Origin: CAIVAT01 sp049317265
GTDB taxonomy: Bacteria > Bacteroidota > Bacteroidia > Bacteroidales > FEN-979
Length of the DNA stretch: 64,000 nucleotides
Assembly: GCA_049317265.1 (NCBI GenBank)
Contig: JBMOIP010000007.1
Location: forward strand, 1-64,000
Direction of reading: 5' to 3'
Positions 43,896 to 52,374 of the stretch are shown here, one piece after another. The position numbers were made by a program, and so were the translations under genes. The notes under the pieces were generated by a model. It was not told the origin of the DNA, searched no databases, and saw only the letters and a program-made list of their open reading frames with translations. Each line of letters begins with the position of its first letter. The stretch's first letter is position 1.

Positions 43896-44791
43896 GACTT
43901 AAAGACATCTTCCTGATTGTAAAAACCTCATTCAGCGAATGGTGGGCTCACGATCCGTTTCGCGAAAGTGCTGTTATTGCCTACTACGCGATATTTTCAT
44001 TACCGGGGTTGCTTGTGGTGGTGATGACTCTTGCAGGGTATTTCTTTGGGAAAGATATCGTTAACAAGCATGTGAGTGACCAAATCAATGCGATGCTGGG
44101 ACATGACACGGCCTTACAGATTCAGAACATGATCGTGGTTGCAAGTGAGACAAAAAGTTCAATCTGGGCAGCTATCATCGGGATAAGCTCTATCGTTATT
44201 GGTGCAACTGGTGTCTTTGCTCAATTTCAACAATCACTGAACAACATTTGGGGTGTAAAAGCAGATGACACAAAATCAGGCATATGGGCGGTCATCAGGG
44301 TTAGGCTGTTCTCCTTTGGCTTGATTATCTCAATCGCCTTTCTGCTCATTATTTCCCTGATTGTTTCAGCCATCCTGGCAGCGCTTGGAAACTGGATTTC
44401 CAACCATTTTTCTGATTCATTCCTGGTGTTGCTGCAGGTGGTTAATTTCATCCTTTCCTTTTCGATCATAGCCATTCTGTTTGCCCTGATGTTCAAATTT
44501 TTCCCCGATGCCCGCGTTCAATGGAACCATGTATGGGTTGGCTCGCTGGCGACGGCTTTTTTGTTTGAGATCGGGAAATTCGGACTTGGATTTTACTTCG
44601 GGAAAGCCAATCCCGGCCTGGGCTATGGAACAGCAGGCTCAGTAATTTTAATCATGCTCTGGGTCACCTACACCTCCATGCTGGTGTTATTTGGGGCCGA
44701 ATTCACTCATGCTTACGCCATGCGGAAAACAGGGGCGGTACTCCCCACCGGGATTGCAAAACCTGGAATCAACGATCCATCTCCTTCTTAG
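43892..44791 (+). CDS. YihY/BrkB family inner-membrane protein
   Basis: A 299-residue protein with about six membrane helices and the YihY pattern: ESAVIAYYAIFSLPGLLVVV near the N-terminus, a SIVIGATGVFAQFQQSLNNIWGV segment (family core split by a loop) and ending helices (GSVILIMLWVTYTSMLVLFGAEF). The family role is not settled; older names as ribonuclease BN are wrong. I chose the start at 43892 because its ATGA overlaps the stop of the PAS gene. It is the last gene of the AraC-kinase-ATPase operon; a partial inverted repeat follows. Confidence 0.88.
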   Translation: MRLKDIFLIVKTSFSEWWAHDPFRESAVIAYYAIFSLPGLLVVVMTLAGYFFGKDIVNKHVSDQINAMLGHDTALQIQNMIVVASETKSSIWAAIIGISSIVIGATGVFAQFQQSLNNIWGVKADDTKSGIWAVIRVRLFSFGLIISIAFLLIISLIVSAILAALGNWISNHFSDSFLVLLQVVNFILSFSIIAILFALMFKFFPDARVQWNHVWVGSLATAFLFEIGKFGLGFYFGKANPGLGYGTAGSVILIMLWVTYTSMLVLFGAEFTHAYAMRKTGAVLPTGIAKPGINDPSPS

Positions 44792-44862
44792 GGCAACTTT
44801 GTGCCCTTGTGCTTTGTTGCATTAACAATGGACATTAAACAGCCATAAAATCGGTATGTAAA

Positions 44863-44929
44863 TGTGTGAATGATGTAACAATTTGCAAAATTTATGTAAC
44901 ACTTCAACCCTCCTGCGGGCTTAATTTCG
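44863..44929 (+). promoter_or_regulatory. Common direct-repeat promoter element, copy 10 (Usp-CbpA operon)
   Basis: TGTGTGAATG leads; TGTAA half-sites at 44874-44878 and 44895-44899 (21 bp); -7 box TAATTTCG at 44922-44929, 27 bp after the second. Confidence 0.87.
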
Positions 44930-44952
44930 TAATGTCAATAACATCTGTCAAT

Positions 44953-45309
44953 ATGAAACGCATCGAAGAAGTCAACAATCGGAAACATAAGGTTCAAAAC
45001 ACCACAGGATCAGGAGATATCGCCGGGTATCCATCCTATCCGCCTGACGAAGATGTATACAACAAATTTCGCGAGGAACGTGACATAAATCCTGAAGACA
45101 TTTCAAAAGACAAGGATCCGAACGATGATGAGTTGTCGGGGATCACCAATGTAAAGGGGTTTGCAAAGAATTTGTCGGGCAACGACCTCGATATTCCAGG
45201 TTCGGAACTGGATGACATCCAGGAGGATATTGGCAGTGAAGATGAAGAGAATAACTTTTACAGCCTTGGAGGTGATGGACATACCACGCTTGATGAGGAA
45301 AACGGATAA
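44953..45309 (+). CDS. Small acidic protein of unknown function
   Basis: A 118-residue very acidic, probably disordered protein (many D and E; NPEDISKDKDPNDDELSGI, IPGSELDDIQEDIGSEDEENN). There is no signal peptide or membrane segment. I chose the start MKRIEEVNNRK at 44953 because the earlier ATG at 44932 is only 3 bp after the -7 box and would lie at or before the transcription start. I do not recognise a named family. As the first gene of a unit with Usp and CbpA, a cytoplasmic stress role is inferred. Confidence 0.72.
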   Translation: MKRIEEVNNRKHKVQNTTGSGDIAGYPSYPPDEDVYNKFREERDINPEDISKDKDPNDDELSGITNVKGFAKNLSGNDLDIPGSELDDIQEDIGSEDEENNFYSLGGDGHTTLDEENG

Positions 45310-45328
45310 CTTAAAACCTAAACGAGTC

Positions 45329-45811
45329 ATGAAAACTACAAAAATCAACAAAGTCCTGATCGCGCTGGATTACGATGCAACGTCACGAAAAGTCGCCGAG
45401 GTCGGATATACCATGGCCACGTCTATGAATGCAGAGGTTATCCTGCTCCATGTTATCGCAGATCCTGTCTACTACTCATCGACCGAATTTTCACCCATCA
45501 TGGGATATACCGGAACCATGGATGCCGTACAACTGCAATTTGACAGCATCGAAGGACTTACAAGCGCCTCCCAGTTTTTCCTGGATAAAACAAAACTTCA
45601 CCTTGGGGATGACTCCATCAAGACCCTTGTTAAAGAAGGTGATTTTGCTGAAACGATTTTACTGGCTGCGAAAGAGACACATGCCGATATTATCGTGATG
45701 GGCTCCCATAGCCGCAAGTGGCTGGAAAATATCGTGATGGGAAGTGTAACTGAAAAAGTGCTGCATCATACAAAGGTCCCGATGTTCATCGTCCCTACAA
45801 AAAAAAGGTAA
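45329..45811 (+). CDS. Universal stress protein (UspA family)
   Basis: A 160-residue single-domain Usp. It starts at 45329 (MKTTKINKVLIALDYD, with the family's early strand and Asp), contains NAEVILLHVI, and ends with ADIIVMGSHSRKWLENIVMGSVTEKVLHHTKVP (two family segments). The nucleotide-binding G-x2-G-x9-G-S motif is present except that the second Gly is Ser, so ATP binding is probable but not assured. It lies 19 bp behind the acidic protein and 32 bp before cbpA. Confidence 0.92.
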   Translation: MKTTKINKVLIALDYDATSRKVAEVGYTMATSMNAEVILLHVIADPVYYSSTEFSPIMGYTGTMDAVQLQFDSIEGLTSASQFFLDKTKLHLGDDSIKTLVKEGDFAETILLAAKETHADIIVMGSHSRKWLENIVMGSVTEKVLHHTKVPMFIVPTKKR

Positions 45812-45843
45812 CGAGGCCACAAAGGAATCAAATATAGCAACCC

Positions 45844-46743
45844 ATGGATTTCGTAGACTATTATAAGGTATTAGGAATAGCCAAAACGGCCACTCCAAAA
45901 GAGATTAAGACAGCCTACAGGAAGTTAGCCAGGAAGCTTCATCCTGATTTGAATCCCAATGACAAGAATGCCAAACGCAATTTCCAGCAGATCAATGAGG
46001 CAAACGAGGTGCTGAGCGATCCTGAAAAACGAAAGAAATATGATCAGCATGGCGAGGACTGGCAGCATGCGGAGGAGGCAGAAAAAGCCAATCAGAACCG
46101 CCGGCAGTCTTCAAATCAACGCGGGGCAAGGTATGCTGACCCATCACAGGGTGGAGATTTTTCCGATTTTTTTGAATCCATGTTTGGTGGCGCAGCAAAT
46201 CCGGGAAGAGGAAGCCAGGCACGATACCGCGGAGAAGATTACAACGCCGAACTGCACCTGGAACTAATTGATGCTTACAAAACCCATAAACAAACGTTGA
46301 CAGTCAATGGGAAAAGTATCCGGATTACCATACCCGCCGGTATTGAAAACGGGCAAACCATCAAAATACCCGGTTATGGCGGGCCGGGGACAAACGGCGG
46401 CCCCGGGGGCGACCTCTATATCGCTTTTTCTATCTCCAACCACCCGTCGATTAAGCGTTTTGGCAATAACCTGTATACTACAGCCGATCTGGATTTGTAC
46501 ACTGCAATACTCGGAGGAGAGTTTCTGCTGGAAACCCTCAGCGGAAAAGTCAAACTGAAGATCAAGCCTGAAACGCAGAATGGAAGCAAAGTGAGGTTAA
46601 CCGGCAAAGGATTTCCAATCTACAAAAATGAAGGACATTTTGGCGACCTGGTTGTAACCTGGGCGATTAAAATCCCGACAACCCTTAATGATCAGCAACG
46701 TGCACTATTTACGGAATTATCTAAATTACAATCCAATACCTGA
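45844..46743 (+). CDS. cbpA: DnaJ-family co-chaperone, CbpA type
   Basis: A 299-residue class B J-protein. J domain at residues 1-70 (DYYKVLGIAKTATPKEIKTAYRK) with the HPD motif, then a G/F-poor linker and two C-terminal substrate-binding beta domains (YNAELHLELIDAYKTHKQ, NGSKVRLTGKGFP). There is no zinc finger, which separates it from DnaJ proper. It stimulates DnaK and, in the CbpA group, binds DNA. The cbpM-like gene 3 bp downstream confirms the pair. Confidence 0.92.
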   Translation: MDFVDYYKVLGIAKTATPKEIKTAYRKLARKLHPDLNPNDKNAKRNFQQINEANEVLSDPEKRKKYDQHGEDWQHAEEAEKANQNRRQSSNQRGARYADPSQGGDFSDFFESMFGGAANPGRGSQARYRGEDYNAELHLELIDAYKTHKQTLTVNGKSIRITIPAGIENGQTIKIPGYGGPGTNGGPGGDLYIAFSISNHPSIKRFGNNLYTTADLDLYTAILGGEFLLETLSGKVKLKIKPETQNGSKVRLTGKGFPIYKNEGHFGDLVVTWAIKIPTTLNDQQRALFTELSKLQSNT

Positions 46744-46746
46744 ACA

Positions 46747-47052
46747 ATGCACACAAAAAGTTTAATCGCATTGGACGAATTCTGTACCAGTCACAACATT
46801 GGAATTGCCTTCATCAGCACGTTAGAACAAACGGGGCTGATTGAGATCTCGACCATTGACGATGCAGGGTTCATCGAAGCGGGTCATTTACTGCAGCTGG
46901 AACAGATCCTCCGCTTTTATTATGACCTGGACATCAATGTGGAAGGCATCGAAACAATCACTCATTTACTTCAGCGAATCAAGGTGATGCAGGAGGAGAT
47001 CATCTCCCTCAGGAACAGATTGAACCTGTATGAATCATCAGACCAGGCATAA
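46747..47052 (+). CDS. cbpM: Chaperone modulator CbpM-like protein
   Basis: A 101-residue helical protein resembling CbpM (MerR-like fold): short N-terminal part (LIALDEFCTSHNIGIAFIS), the segment LLQLEQILRFYYDLDINVEGIE, and a C-terminal coiled coil (LLQRIKVMQEEIISLRNRL). In E. coli CbpM binds the J domain of CbpA and inhibits it. Position directly behind cbpA supports the call. Sequence similarity to the enterobacterial protein is weak by eye. Confidence 0.82.
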   Translation: MHTKSLIALDEFCTSHNIGIAFISTLEQTGLIEISTIDDAGFIEAGHLLQLEQILRFYYDLDINVEGIETITHLLQRIKVMQEEIISLRNRLNLYESSDQA

Positions 47053-47117
47053 CAGATTTTTTTACAGTCAAAATTGAACTTACTTTAACATTGCATTCAC
47101 CATAAAACTCTCATATT

Positions 47118-47429
47118 ATGAAAATTGCCATCAACAACAGCAGGAAAATTTCTGCAATCCAGGCAGAATTCAATTCGATATTCCCGGCATATAAAATTGC
47201 ATTTCATGTCAAGCCAAGCCATCCTGGTTCGGCCCCTTCTGAGAAACTGGTCAGCCATAGCAGCAAAACCCTGCAGGAATGCAGGGCAGTGCACAATGAG
47301 GGGTTTCTTGAAGTGCATTCATCCATGGATATCAAGGACCTCGAAGAAAATTTCAGGGATATTTTCGGTTTGTCGGTCGAAATTGTACCGAAAAAAGAGA
47401 ATGGTCCCATCGTAACCCATGCAGGATGA
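47118..47429 (+). CDS. Small conserved hypothetical protein
   Basis: A 103-residue soluble protein with mixed alpha/beta character (MKIAINNSRKISAIQAEFN, then FHVKPSHPGSAPSEKL, and LEENFRDIFGLSVEIVPKK). There is no signal peptide and no named family was recognised. It lies 65 bp behind cbpM and overlaps the DUF3943 gene by four bases (ATGA), so it belongs to the stress operon. An overlapping frame at 47125-47415 looks like a shadow. Confidence 0.7.
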   Translation: MKIAINNSRKISAIQAEFNSIFPAYKIAFHVKPSHPGSAPSEKLVSHSSKTLQECRAVHNEGFLEVHSSMDIKDLEENFRDIFGLSVEIVPKKENGPIVTHAG

Positions 47430-48997
47430 AGGCGGCTTTCCTGATAGCCATATGCCTGCTTGCCTCTTGCGTTCTGCATAGCCAGGATGTGGCTCCTCAA
47501 AATCCCAGGAAAGTTGCTCCAAACGATACCATCGTTCCCGGGAAAGGAACACCCGAAAAGCAACTTGAGAAAATCAAGGAGGTGAAAATTGAATTGCTTT
47601 CCGATTCCATCGGGAATGAACCAAAAAAGAGTGCATTGGTCGACACTACCATGCAAAACAAATACGGCGATTTACTCGATGACGATACGGCCTACAATAA
47701 AAGATATCCCTTGTGGATACCTGTCACCGAAGTTCTGGGGGCAGTTACCCTCACCTGGGCTTTGGACCGTTATGCCCTGAATGCCGATTATGCCAGGATT
47801 GGCTTCAAATCGTGGAAAATAAACCTGACACAGGGATGGACCTGGGATGACGACCGTTTTGGTGTCAATTTCATTGGACACCCTTACTCCGGAACGCTCT
47901 CCTACAATGCCGGGCGTGCCAATGGGTATAACTACTACCAGTCCTTTTGCTTTGCCCTGGGAGGCAGCCTGATGTGGGAATATTTTGGAGAAAACACACG
48001 GCCATCCTATAACGATATTATTTATACTCCTGTCAACGGCGCCTTTATCGGTGAAATTCTATACAGGTTAAGCTCTAACATTCTCGATGACCGTACCAGG
48101 GGAACAGAGCGGGTGTTCCGGGAAATAGCGGCAGGATTGATTGACCCGATGCGAGGCTTTAACCGGCTGATCCAGGGCAAATCATTCAGAAGGACCAATA
48201 AAGAGGTCTATGAAAAAGAACCTATCAACATCTCTCTTTACGGAGGCATGCGAAAAGTGGATGAAACACCATACAGGGCTTTCGGAAAAGGAAGTTACAG
48301 CGGCATGTTCAACTTTCAGTTTGATTATGGCAACCCGTTTGAACTTCGTAAAAGGAAGCCATTCGATTTTTTCAAACTCAGGGTCGACTTAAATTTCGGC
48401 GTTGGCCGGAAGTACCTTGACAACGTACTTGGCTACGCCATCCTGTTCGGTCAAAACAAGCAGGCTGGCAAACTGGCGCTGCTCATCGGAGGGTTTCAAT
48501 ATTATGATTACTGGGACAACAATAAATTCGAATTGGGCACCATTGGATTTGGGGCAGGTGTTATCTCCAAATGGCCGGTGAGCAAGGTAAGCAACCTTTA
48601 TACCAGCATTCACCTGGCTTTGGTCCCGTTTGGCGGCAATAGCACAAAATTCGTCATCGACACTACCCAGGTGAGGGATTATAATTTCGTCGGAGGATTG
48701 GAAGCCAAGTTTGAAAGTACGTTCAACCTCAGCAGTTTTGCCACGGCAACGTTAAGATATTACTTTTACTGGATGCGCACTTACATTGGCATGAACGGTA
48801 ACAACTTCATTCAGATCATCAAACCCAGGATCACCGTCCATGTATACAAGGGCTTAAGTTTAGGAGTTGAATCCCAGCTCTATTACAACGATCTGTATCA
48901 AAGGAATCAGCCGGCTCATCACTCCATTCAAACAGAACAGAAAATATTCATCCTGTTCTACCTTGAAGATAAGCAGCGAAGGGGTCATTATAACTGA
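47426..48997 (+). CDS. DUF3943 outer-membrane protein
   Basis: A 523-residue protein with signal peptide (MKAAFLIAICLLASCVLHSQ; the Cys might alternatively make it a lipoprotein). The DUF3943 domain lies at about 85-250 (IPVTEVLGAVTLTWALDRY, GHPYSGTLSYNAGRANGYN, MWEYFGENTRPSYNDI, PMRGFNRLIQGK), followed by a beta-strand-rich C-terminal half that looks like an outer-membrane barrel. Function is unknown; the family is common in Gram-negative bacteria. It is the last gene of the Usp-CbpA operon, convergent with the PAP2 gene 9 bp away. Confidence 0.88.
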   Translation: MKAAFLIAICLLASCVLHSQDVAPQNPRKVAPNDTIVPGKGTPEKQLEKIKEVKIELLSDSIGNEPKKSALVDTTMQNKYGDLLDDDTAYNKRYPLWIPVTEVLGAVTLTWALDRYALNADYARIGFKSWKINLTQGWTWDDDRFGVNFIGHPYSGTLSYNAGRANGYNYYQSFCFALGGSLMWEYFGENTRPSYNDIIYTPVNGAFIGEILYRLSSNILDDRTRGTERVFREIAAGLIDPMRGFNRLIQGKSFRRTNKEVYEKEPINISLYGGMRKVDETPYRAFGKGSYSGMFNFQFDYGNPFELRKRKPFDFFKLRVDLNFGVGRKYLDNVLGYAILFGQNKQAGKLALLIGGFQYYDYWDNNKFELGTIGFGAGVISKWPVSKVSNLYTSIHLALVPFGGNSTKFVIDTTQVRDYNFVGGLEAKFESTFNLSSFATATLRYYFYWMRTYIGMNGNNFIQIIKPRITVHVYKGLSLGVESQLYYNDLYQRNQPAHHSIQTEQKIFILFYLEDKQRRGHYN

Positions 48998-49006
48998 TCA
49001 GGGGAA

Positions 49007-49921
49007 TCAGAAATGGTAAACAAGGGTAGCTCCTAAGCCGGTTGAACTTACCGGGATGATTTGCAGCTTTTTATTGGCGTTGAAATAGACCATGCTGCCT
49101 ATGGCAAATCCCAATGCAGAACCAACCAGCACATCCGAAGCCCAGTGATCATTCACCGCAAGCCGGTAAAGTGCAGTAAAGCCTGCCAGTCCGAAACAGA
49201 CACCCGGCACCCATTTTGTATCCCAGTATTCGAGGGCAACGACGGTGGCCACGGAAAAAATCGCGGAAGAGTGTCCTGAAGGAAATGAATTGTAGCCAAA
49301 GGTCCCGTAAGCGCCGCCCCAGCTGAATGGGCCATCCCATACATGAGGGTCGGGAGGATTGTCCTGGTAGGGTCTGTGCCGGTGGGTGATTTGTTTGATG
49401 ACATTGGTAAAAACGACAGTAATTACATAAGCTTCCAGTCCTTTCATCCCGGTTTCCTTAGCCCGCTTGTTCTTCCAGATAACACCACAGGCATAAAAAA
49501 CGCCCAATGCTGGTATACTGATCATACCGCTTCCTAGAGGACTGAAAAAATATTGCGAACTCTTGCTGATAAAAAGATTCTCGTTATGAAAAAAAAACTG
49601 CTGGATGGGCTTGTCTCCATAGGCTATAAGGCCGATGGCGGAGGTTGTAATTACAGCAGCCGCAATGATCTGCCCCTTCCTCCAGTGAAATGGATTGGTA
49701 AAGGCCGACTTTGTATCTGTCCAGTATGAACCGGCATAGGATTTGGAAAATTCACTGGTAGGCAATATATTCTGAGGTTCCGCAGTGATGATCAGGGTAT
49801 CCGGTTTTTTATTGACCGTATCACTTTGCGTTTGTGCGATGGTGTCCTTTTTCTCCTGCGCTTCAGCCTGCAAAACCACTAAAAAGCAAAGAAGGAAAAA
49901 AACAATTGTCCGGGAAATCAT
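49007..49921 (-). CDS. PAP2-family phosphatase (lipid phosphatase) 1
   Basis: A 304-residue membrane protein with an N-terminal signal-like segment and the full PAP2 acid phosphatase signature: KQITHRHRP (motif 1), FPSGHSSAIF (motif 2) and YRLAVNDHWASDV (motif 3 with the catalytic His). Such enzymes remove phosphate from undecaprenyl pyrophosphate, phosphatidic acid or lipid A. The periplasmic active site and the preceding polar region (about 20-55) fit an envelope role. It follows a 59-residue lipoprotein gene and is under promoter copy 11. Confidence 0.9.
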   Translation of the reverse strand: MISRTIVFFLLCFLVVLQAEAQEKKDTIAQTQSDTVNKKPDTLIITAEPQNILPTSEFSKSYAGSYWTDTKSAFTNPFHWRKGQIIAAAVITTSAIGLIAYGDKPIQQFFFHNENLFISKSSQYFFSPLGSGMISIPALGVFYACGVIWKNKRAKETGMKGLEAYVITVVFTNVIKQITHRHRPYQDNPPDPHVWDGPFSWGGAYGTFGYNSFPSGHSSAIFSVATVVALEYWDTKWVPGVCFGLAGFTALYRLAVNDHWASDVLVGSALGFAIGSMVYFNANKKLQIIPVSSTGLGATLVYHF

Positions 49922-49990
49922 GGTGTTACCTGCCTTTATTCAACATCACTGCAAACATACCAAAATTCAAGTGTATTCTGCGATAATTGT

Positions 49991-50170
49991 CTACTTGCCA
50001 CGGTGGTCTTTTTGATCGTGATGCCCCGAATTACCGGGATGTCCTTTTTGGCCATGCTGTCCATTCCCGCCACCAGGATGGCCCATCCGGGGTCCGGGGA
50101 ACATGCAGGATGTTAACTGCGTTAGGATCGCGACCATCAAAATGACCAATAGCACCTTCAGTTTTTTCAT
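49991..50170 (-). CDS. Small Gly/His-rich lipoprotein
   Basis: A 59-residue protein with ATG at 50168-50170 and a TAG stop at 49991-49993. The signal (MKKLKVLLVILMVAILTQL) ends in lipobox LTSC; the mature 38 residues are G/H/P/K-rich (GHPGGGNGQHGQKGHPGN), a composition that could bind metal ions such as Ni2+ or Cu2+ or be a flexible surface tail. It lies 33 bp behind promoter copy 11 and 69 bp ahead of the PAP2 gene, so it is the first gene of that unit. Confidence 0.75.
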   Translation of the reverse strand: MKKLKVLLVILMVAILTQLTSCMFPGPRMGHPGGGNGQHGQKGHPGNSGHHDQKDHRGK

Positions 50171-50202
50171 GGAATTATAGATTTCACCTATGTATTATTA
50201 TG

Positions 50203-50269
50203 CAAAGGTCCATGAATCAACAGCAACAAGTGTTACATAACTAAGGAAAAAACTTACATGATTCACACA
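50203..50269 (-). promoter_or_regulatory. Common direct-repeat promoter element, copy 11 (lipoprotein-PAP2)
   Basis: TGTGTGAATC leads; TGTAA half-sites at 50258-50254 and 50237-50233 (21 bp); -7 box GACCTTTG at 50210-50203, 27 bp after the second. It abuts the stop codon of the DUF4421 gene. Confidence 0.88.
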
Positions 50270-51328
50270 TTAATAGGTTACCGGGGCCTTTTTCTTCTTT
50301 TTGAAGATGTCGAACCTTGTCCCACCCCAAAACCGGATCTGGCCAACATCATAAGCAAACAATGCGTTGCTGAGTTTATCAGGAACTTCGTTGAACCCTG
50401 TTTGAACCGAAGCCCCGAGAAACCATTTGTCCGAATTATAACCCAGTGCCAGTCTGCCGCTGAGCTGGAAGATAAATCCAAAATCCGTATCAGTGTCCAG
50501 TTTGCTGGTATACGACGAAAACTGGGCAGCAACGCCAGGAAAAACGCCTGCTGTAACATAGAAATTCTTAAGGAAAACGAAGGTATACATGTACCCCGGC
50601 GAAAGTCCGTAGGTATAGAACTCCCCGCTTTTAATCTGGTTGGCCAATGGCAGACCGTAGGCATCTGCCAGTTCCTGCGGAATGATTCCATCATTTGAAG
50701 ACACCCTGAAGTATAAAAAGGAGGGTCGTACCACCAGGCTGCCGGCACTCTTCTTCTGCCGTTCATTCTGAATGAATGCAGCCCTCACCGAAAACCTCTT
50801 TGCTTTATAGATCCAATACCCGGAAATGCCCAGCGAGATGGTTTGCATGTCTGGTATAATGTAGTGGGTACCATCCGGCCGTTCAGGGGAAGAAAGATAA
50901 AAACCCTTGTATCGCTGCAAAAAGAATTCACCGGCCACAACCCGCCCGAAGGCATTGATCCGGAGGTCTATCGTGGATGTTTTTCCGTAAGCGTCACGGT
51001 CTGTTTTATAGAAAGGGTTATCCATCGATAACCCCAGTCCAAACCATCTCCAGAACCCGGCAATCCCAATCCTCAGGTTGACATTGGGCCGGTAAACGAC
51101 TTTTGAAATTTTTTCATTATCAGGATTGATCAGCAGCGAGGCATTCTGAAATAAGAGGAACAACCTTGCCGTTACCAGGCTGGTATAATCTTCAAGGTAA
51201 TTACTGTCGAAGGCAATGTGCGGTATGGTATCCGGCGATTGCATAGTTGATTGGGCGCCGGAAAACTTGGCGACAATGATCAAGTAGAAAAGTATCGTGC
51301 CGGTAACCAGTGTTTTAGCTGACTTCAT
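50270..51328 (-). CDS. DUF4421 outer-membrane protein
   Basis: A 352-residue protein with signal peptide (ending FSGAQ). It shows the DUF4421 pattern: YLEDYTSLVTARLFLLFQN, then KVVYRPNVNLRIGIAGFWRWFGLGL, and many amphipathic strands ending near GQIRFWGGTRFDIF. It is probably an outer-membrane barrel of unknown function. It lies 103 bp behind the Thivi_2564-type gene with a candidate -7 box (TATCTTTG on the minus strand at 51412-51405) between, so it may have its own start as well as read-through. Confidence 0.82.
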   Translation of the reverse strand: MKSAKTLVTGTILFYLIIVAKFSGAQSTMQSPDTIPHIAFDSNYLEDYTSLVTARLFLLFQNASLLINPDNEKISKVVYRPNVNLRIGIAGFWRWFGLGLSMDNPFYKTDRDAYGKTSTIDLRINAFGRVVAGEFFLQRYKGFYLSSPERPDGTHYIIPDMQTISLGISGYWIYKAKRFSVRAAFIQNERQKKSAGSLVVRPSFLYFRVSSNDGIIPQELADAYGLPLANQIKSGEFYTYGLSPGYMYTFVFLKNFYVTAGVFPGVAAQFSSYTSKLDTDTDFGFIFQLSGRLALGYNSDKWFLGASVQTGFNEVPDKLSNALFAYDVGQIRFWGGTRFDIFKKKKKAPVTY

Positions 51329-51404
51329 TCAAATACGTCTGTTCATCCTTTTTCGCACGGACCACTCTGCCCCGGTAGATTGAACTCATCAGGCTACCGG
51401 AGTG

Positions 51405-51412
51405 CAAAGATA
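51405..51412 (-). promoter_or_regulatory. Candidate -7 box for the DUF4421 gene
   Basis: On the minus strand this reads TATCTTTG, a full TAnnTTTG match 76 bp before the ATG. The upstream direct repeat of the common element is absent; only a degenerate TGTAT lies at a similar distance. Confidence 0.4.
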
Positions 51413-51431
51413 TCATTTCCTGCTGCAGGAT

Positions 51432-51617
51432 TTATACATGGATATTCATCAGGTAAGCGAACAGTCCAAACACCTTGAGGAGCCAAATTACAAGAACTAT
51501 GACGACTACCGCATTGAAAATTCTTTTAATTTTCACATCCATGGGGATGTAAGCATTGACAAGCCAGAGGAGTACACCGGCAACGATCAGGACAATTAAT
51601 ATAGTGAAGAGGGGCAT
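51432..51617 (-). CDS. Thivi_2564-type membrane miniprotein
   Basis: A 61-residue protein with two membrane segments (LFTILIVLIVAGVLLWLVNAY and VVVIVLVIWLLKVFGLFAY) joined by a short basic loop IPMDVKIKRIFN. The VLLWLVN-x-x-IPM and WLL-x-VFGL motifs match the Thivi_2564 family of tiny membrane proteins of unknown role. It lies 46 bp behind the YceI gene on the same strand, so it is under promoter copy 12. Confidence 0.8.
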   Translation of the reverse strand: MPLFTILIVLIVAGVLLWLVNAYIPMDVKIKRIFNAVVVIVLVIWLLKVFGLFAYLMNIHV

Positions 51618-51663
51618 AATATAGGTTTTAAATGATTAACAATGGTAAATCGAATTACCCGGT

Positions 51664-52278
51664 TCATTTACCGGCAGACATTTTCATCAATGCCACAGGA
51701 TCCAGTTTCATGGTCAGGTCTTCAATGCCCAGGTTGGTCAGTTCAATTTCACACTGGATCACTACTTCCTCACTGATCAGGAACCCTGCCGTTTCCAACG
51801 GGGTATTCCAGGCCAGTCCCCAGTCGCTTCTGCTCAATTTCCCGGTGACGGTAAACCCGGCTTTTTCATTTCCCCATGGATCGTGCACAATTCCGCCGAA
51901 CTGCAGGTTCATCTTTACATTCTTCGTAATCCCGACCATGGTCAGTTCACCCCACATTTCATGGTTTCCTTCATGATCCGGGTTGCCGATCGTACCCGAA
52001 GTAAAGGTGAGTTGCTTGTGGTTCTGAACATCAAAAAAATCACTGCTTTTCAGATGTTCATCCCGCTTTTCATTTGCTGTTTCAATGGATGACGCATCGA
52101 TCCACAGGTCAATTTCAACTGTGGTAAAGTCCTTCTCAGTAGTATAAATGCTGGCATCAAATTTTTTGAAAGTACCATTGACGTGAGAAATCATCAGATG
52201 CTTGATTTTAAAACCGATTTCGCTGTGAGCCTGGTCGATAGACCACTTTGTTTTTTGTAGAACTTGAGGAGTTTTCAT
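51664..52278 (-). CDS. YceI-family lipid-binding protein
   Basis: A 204-residue lipocalin-like protein. Family marks: WSIDQAHSEIGFKIKHLMISHVNGTF at the start, DLWIDASSIETANEKRDEHLKSSDFFD in the middle and SDWGLAWNTP near the end, with a GxFxxF-type pattern. YceI proteins bind polyisoprenoids or amphipathic molecules. Unlike E. coli YceI it has no signal peptide, so it is cytoplasmic as read from this ATG, as in many Bacteroidota members. It is the first gene of its unit behind promoter copy 12. Confidence 0.92.
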   Translation of the reverse strand: MKTPQVLQKTKWSIDQAHSEIGFKIKHLMISHVNGTFKKFDASIYTTEKDFTTVEIDLWIDASSIETANEKRDEHLKSSDFFDVQNHKQLTFTSGTIGNPDHEGNHEMWGELTMVGITKNVKMNLQFGGIVHDPWGNEKAGFTVTGKLSRSDWGLAWNTPLETAGFLISEEVVIQCEIELTNLGIEDLTMKLDPVALMKMSAGK

Positions 52279-52304
52279 GATTGGTTTTATTAAAATTTAA
52301 GATA

Positions 52305-52371
52305 CAAAGTTGGATCTCTTACCGGTGGAAAGTGTTACATAACTCCTTAAATTAGTTACATCATTCACACA
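52305..52371 (-). promoter_or_regulatory. Common direct-repeat promoter element, copy 12 (YceI unit)
   Basis: TGTGTGAATG leads; TGTAA half-sites at 52360-52356 and 52339-52335 (21 bp); -7 box CAACTTTG at 52312-52305, 27 bp after the second. It begins 4 bp after the stop of the ABC ATPase gene. Confidence 0.88.
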
Positions 52372-52374
52372 TTA

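Noticed and set aside
44793..44818. Short GGGCA/TGCCC hairpin after the YihY gene as a terminator
   Set aside because: The stem is only five base pairs with no T run; it looks like a partial copy of the palindrome family instead.
49785..50015. Plus-strand frame of 76 codons between the PAP2 gene and the small lipoprotein
   Set aside because: It overlaps the N-terminus of PAP2 antisense and has no promoter; the minus-strand 59-codon lipoprotein explains the region better.
51405..51460. Possible fourteenth copy of the direct-repeat promoter before the DUF4421 gene
   Set aside because: The -7 box is good but only a weak TGTAT lies near the right distance and no first half-site or GTGTGAAT is present.
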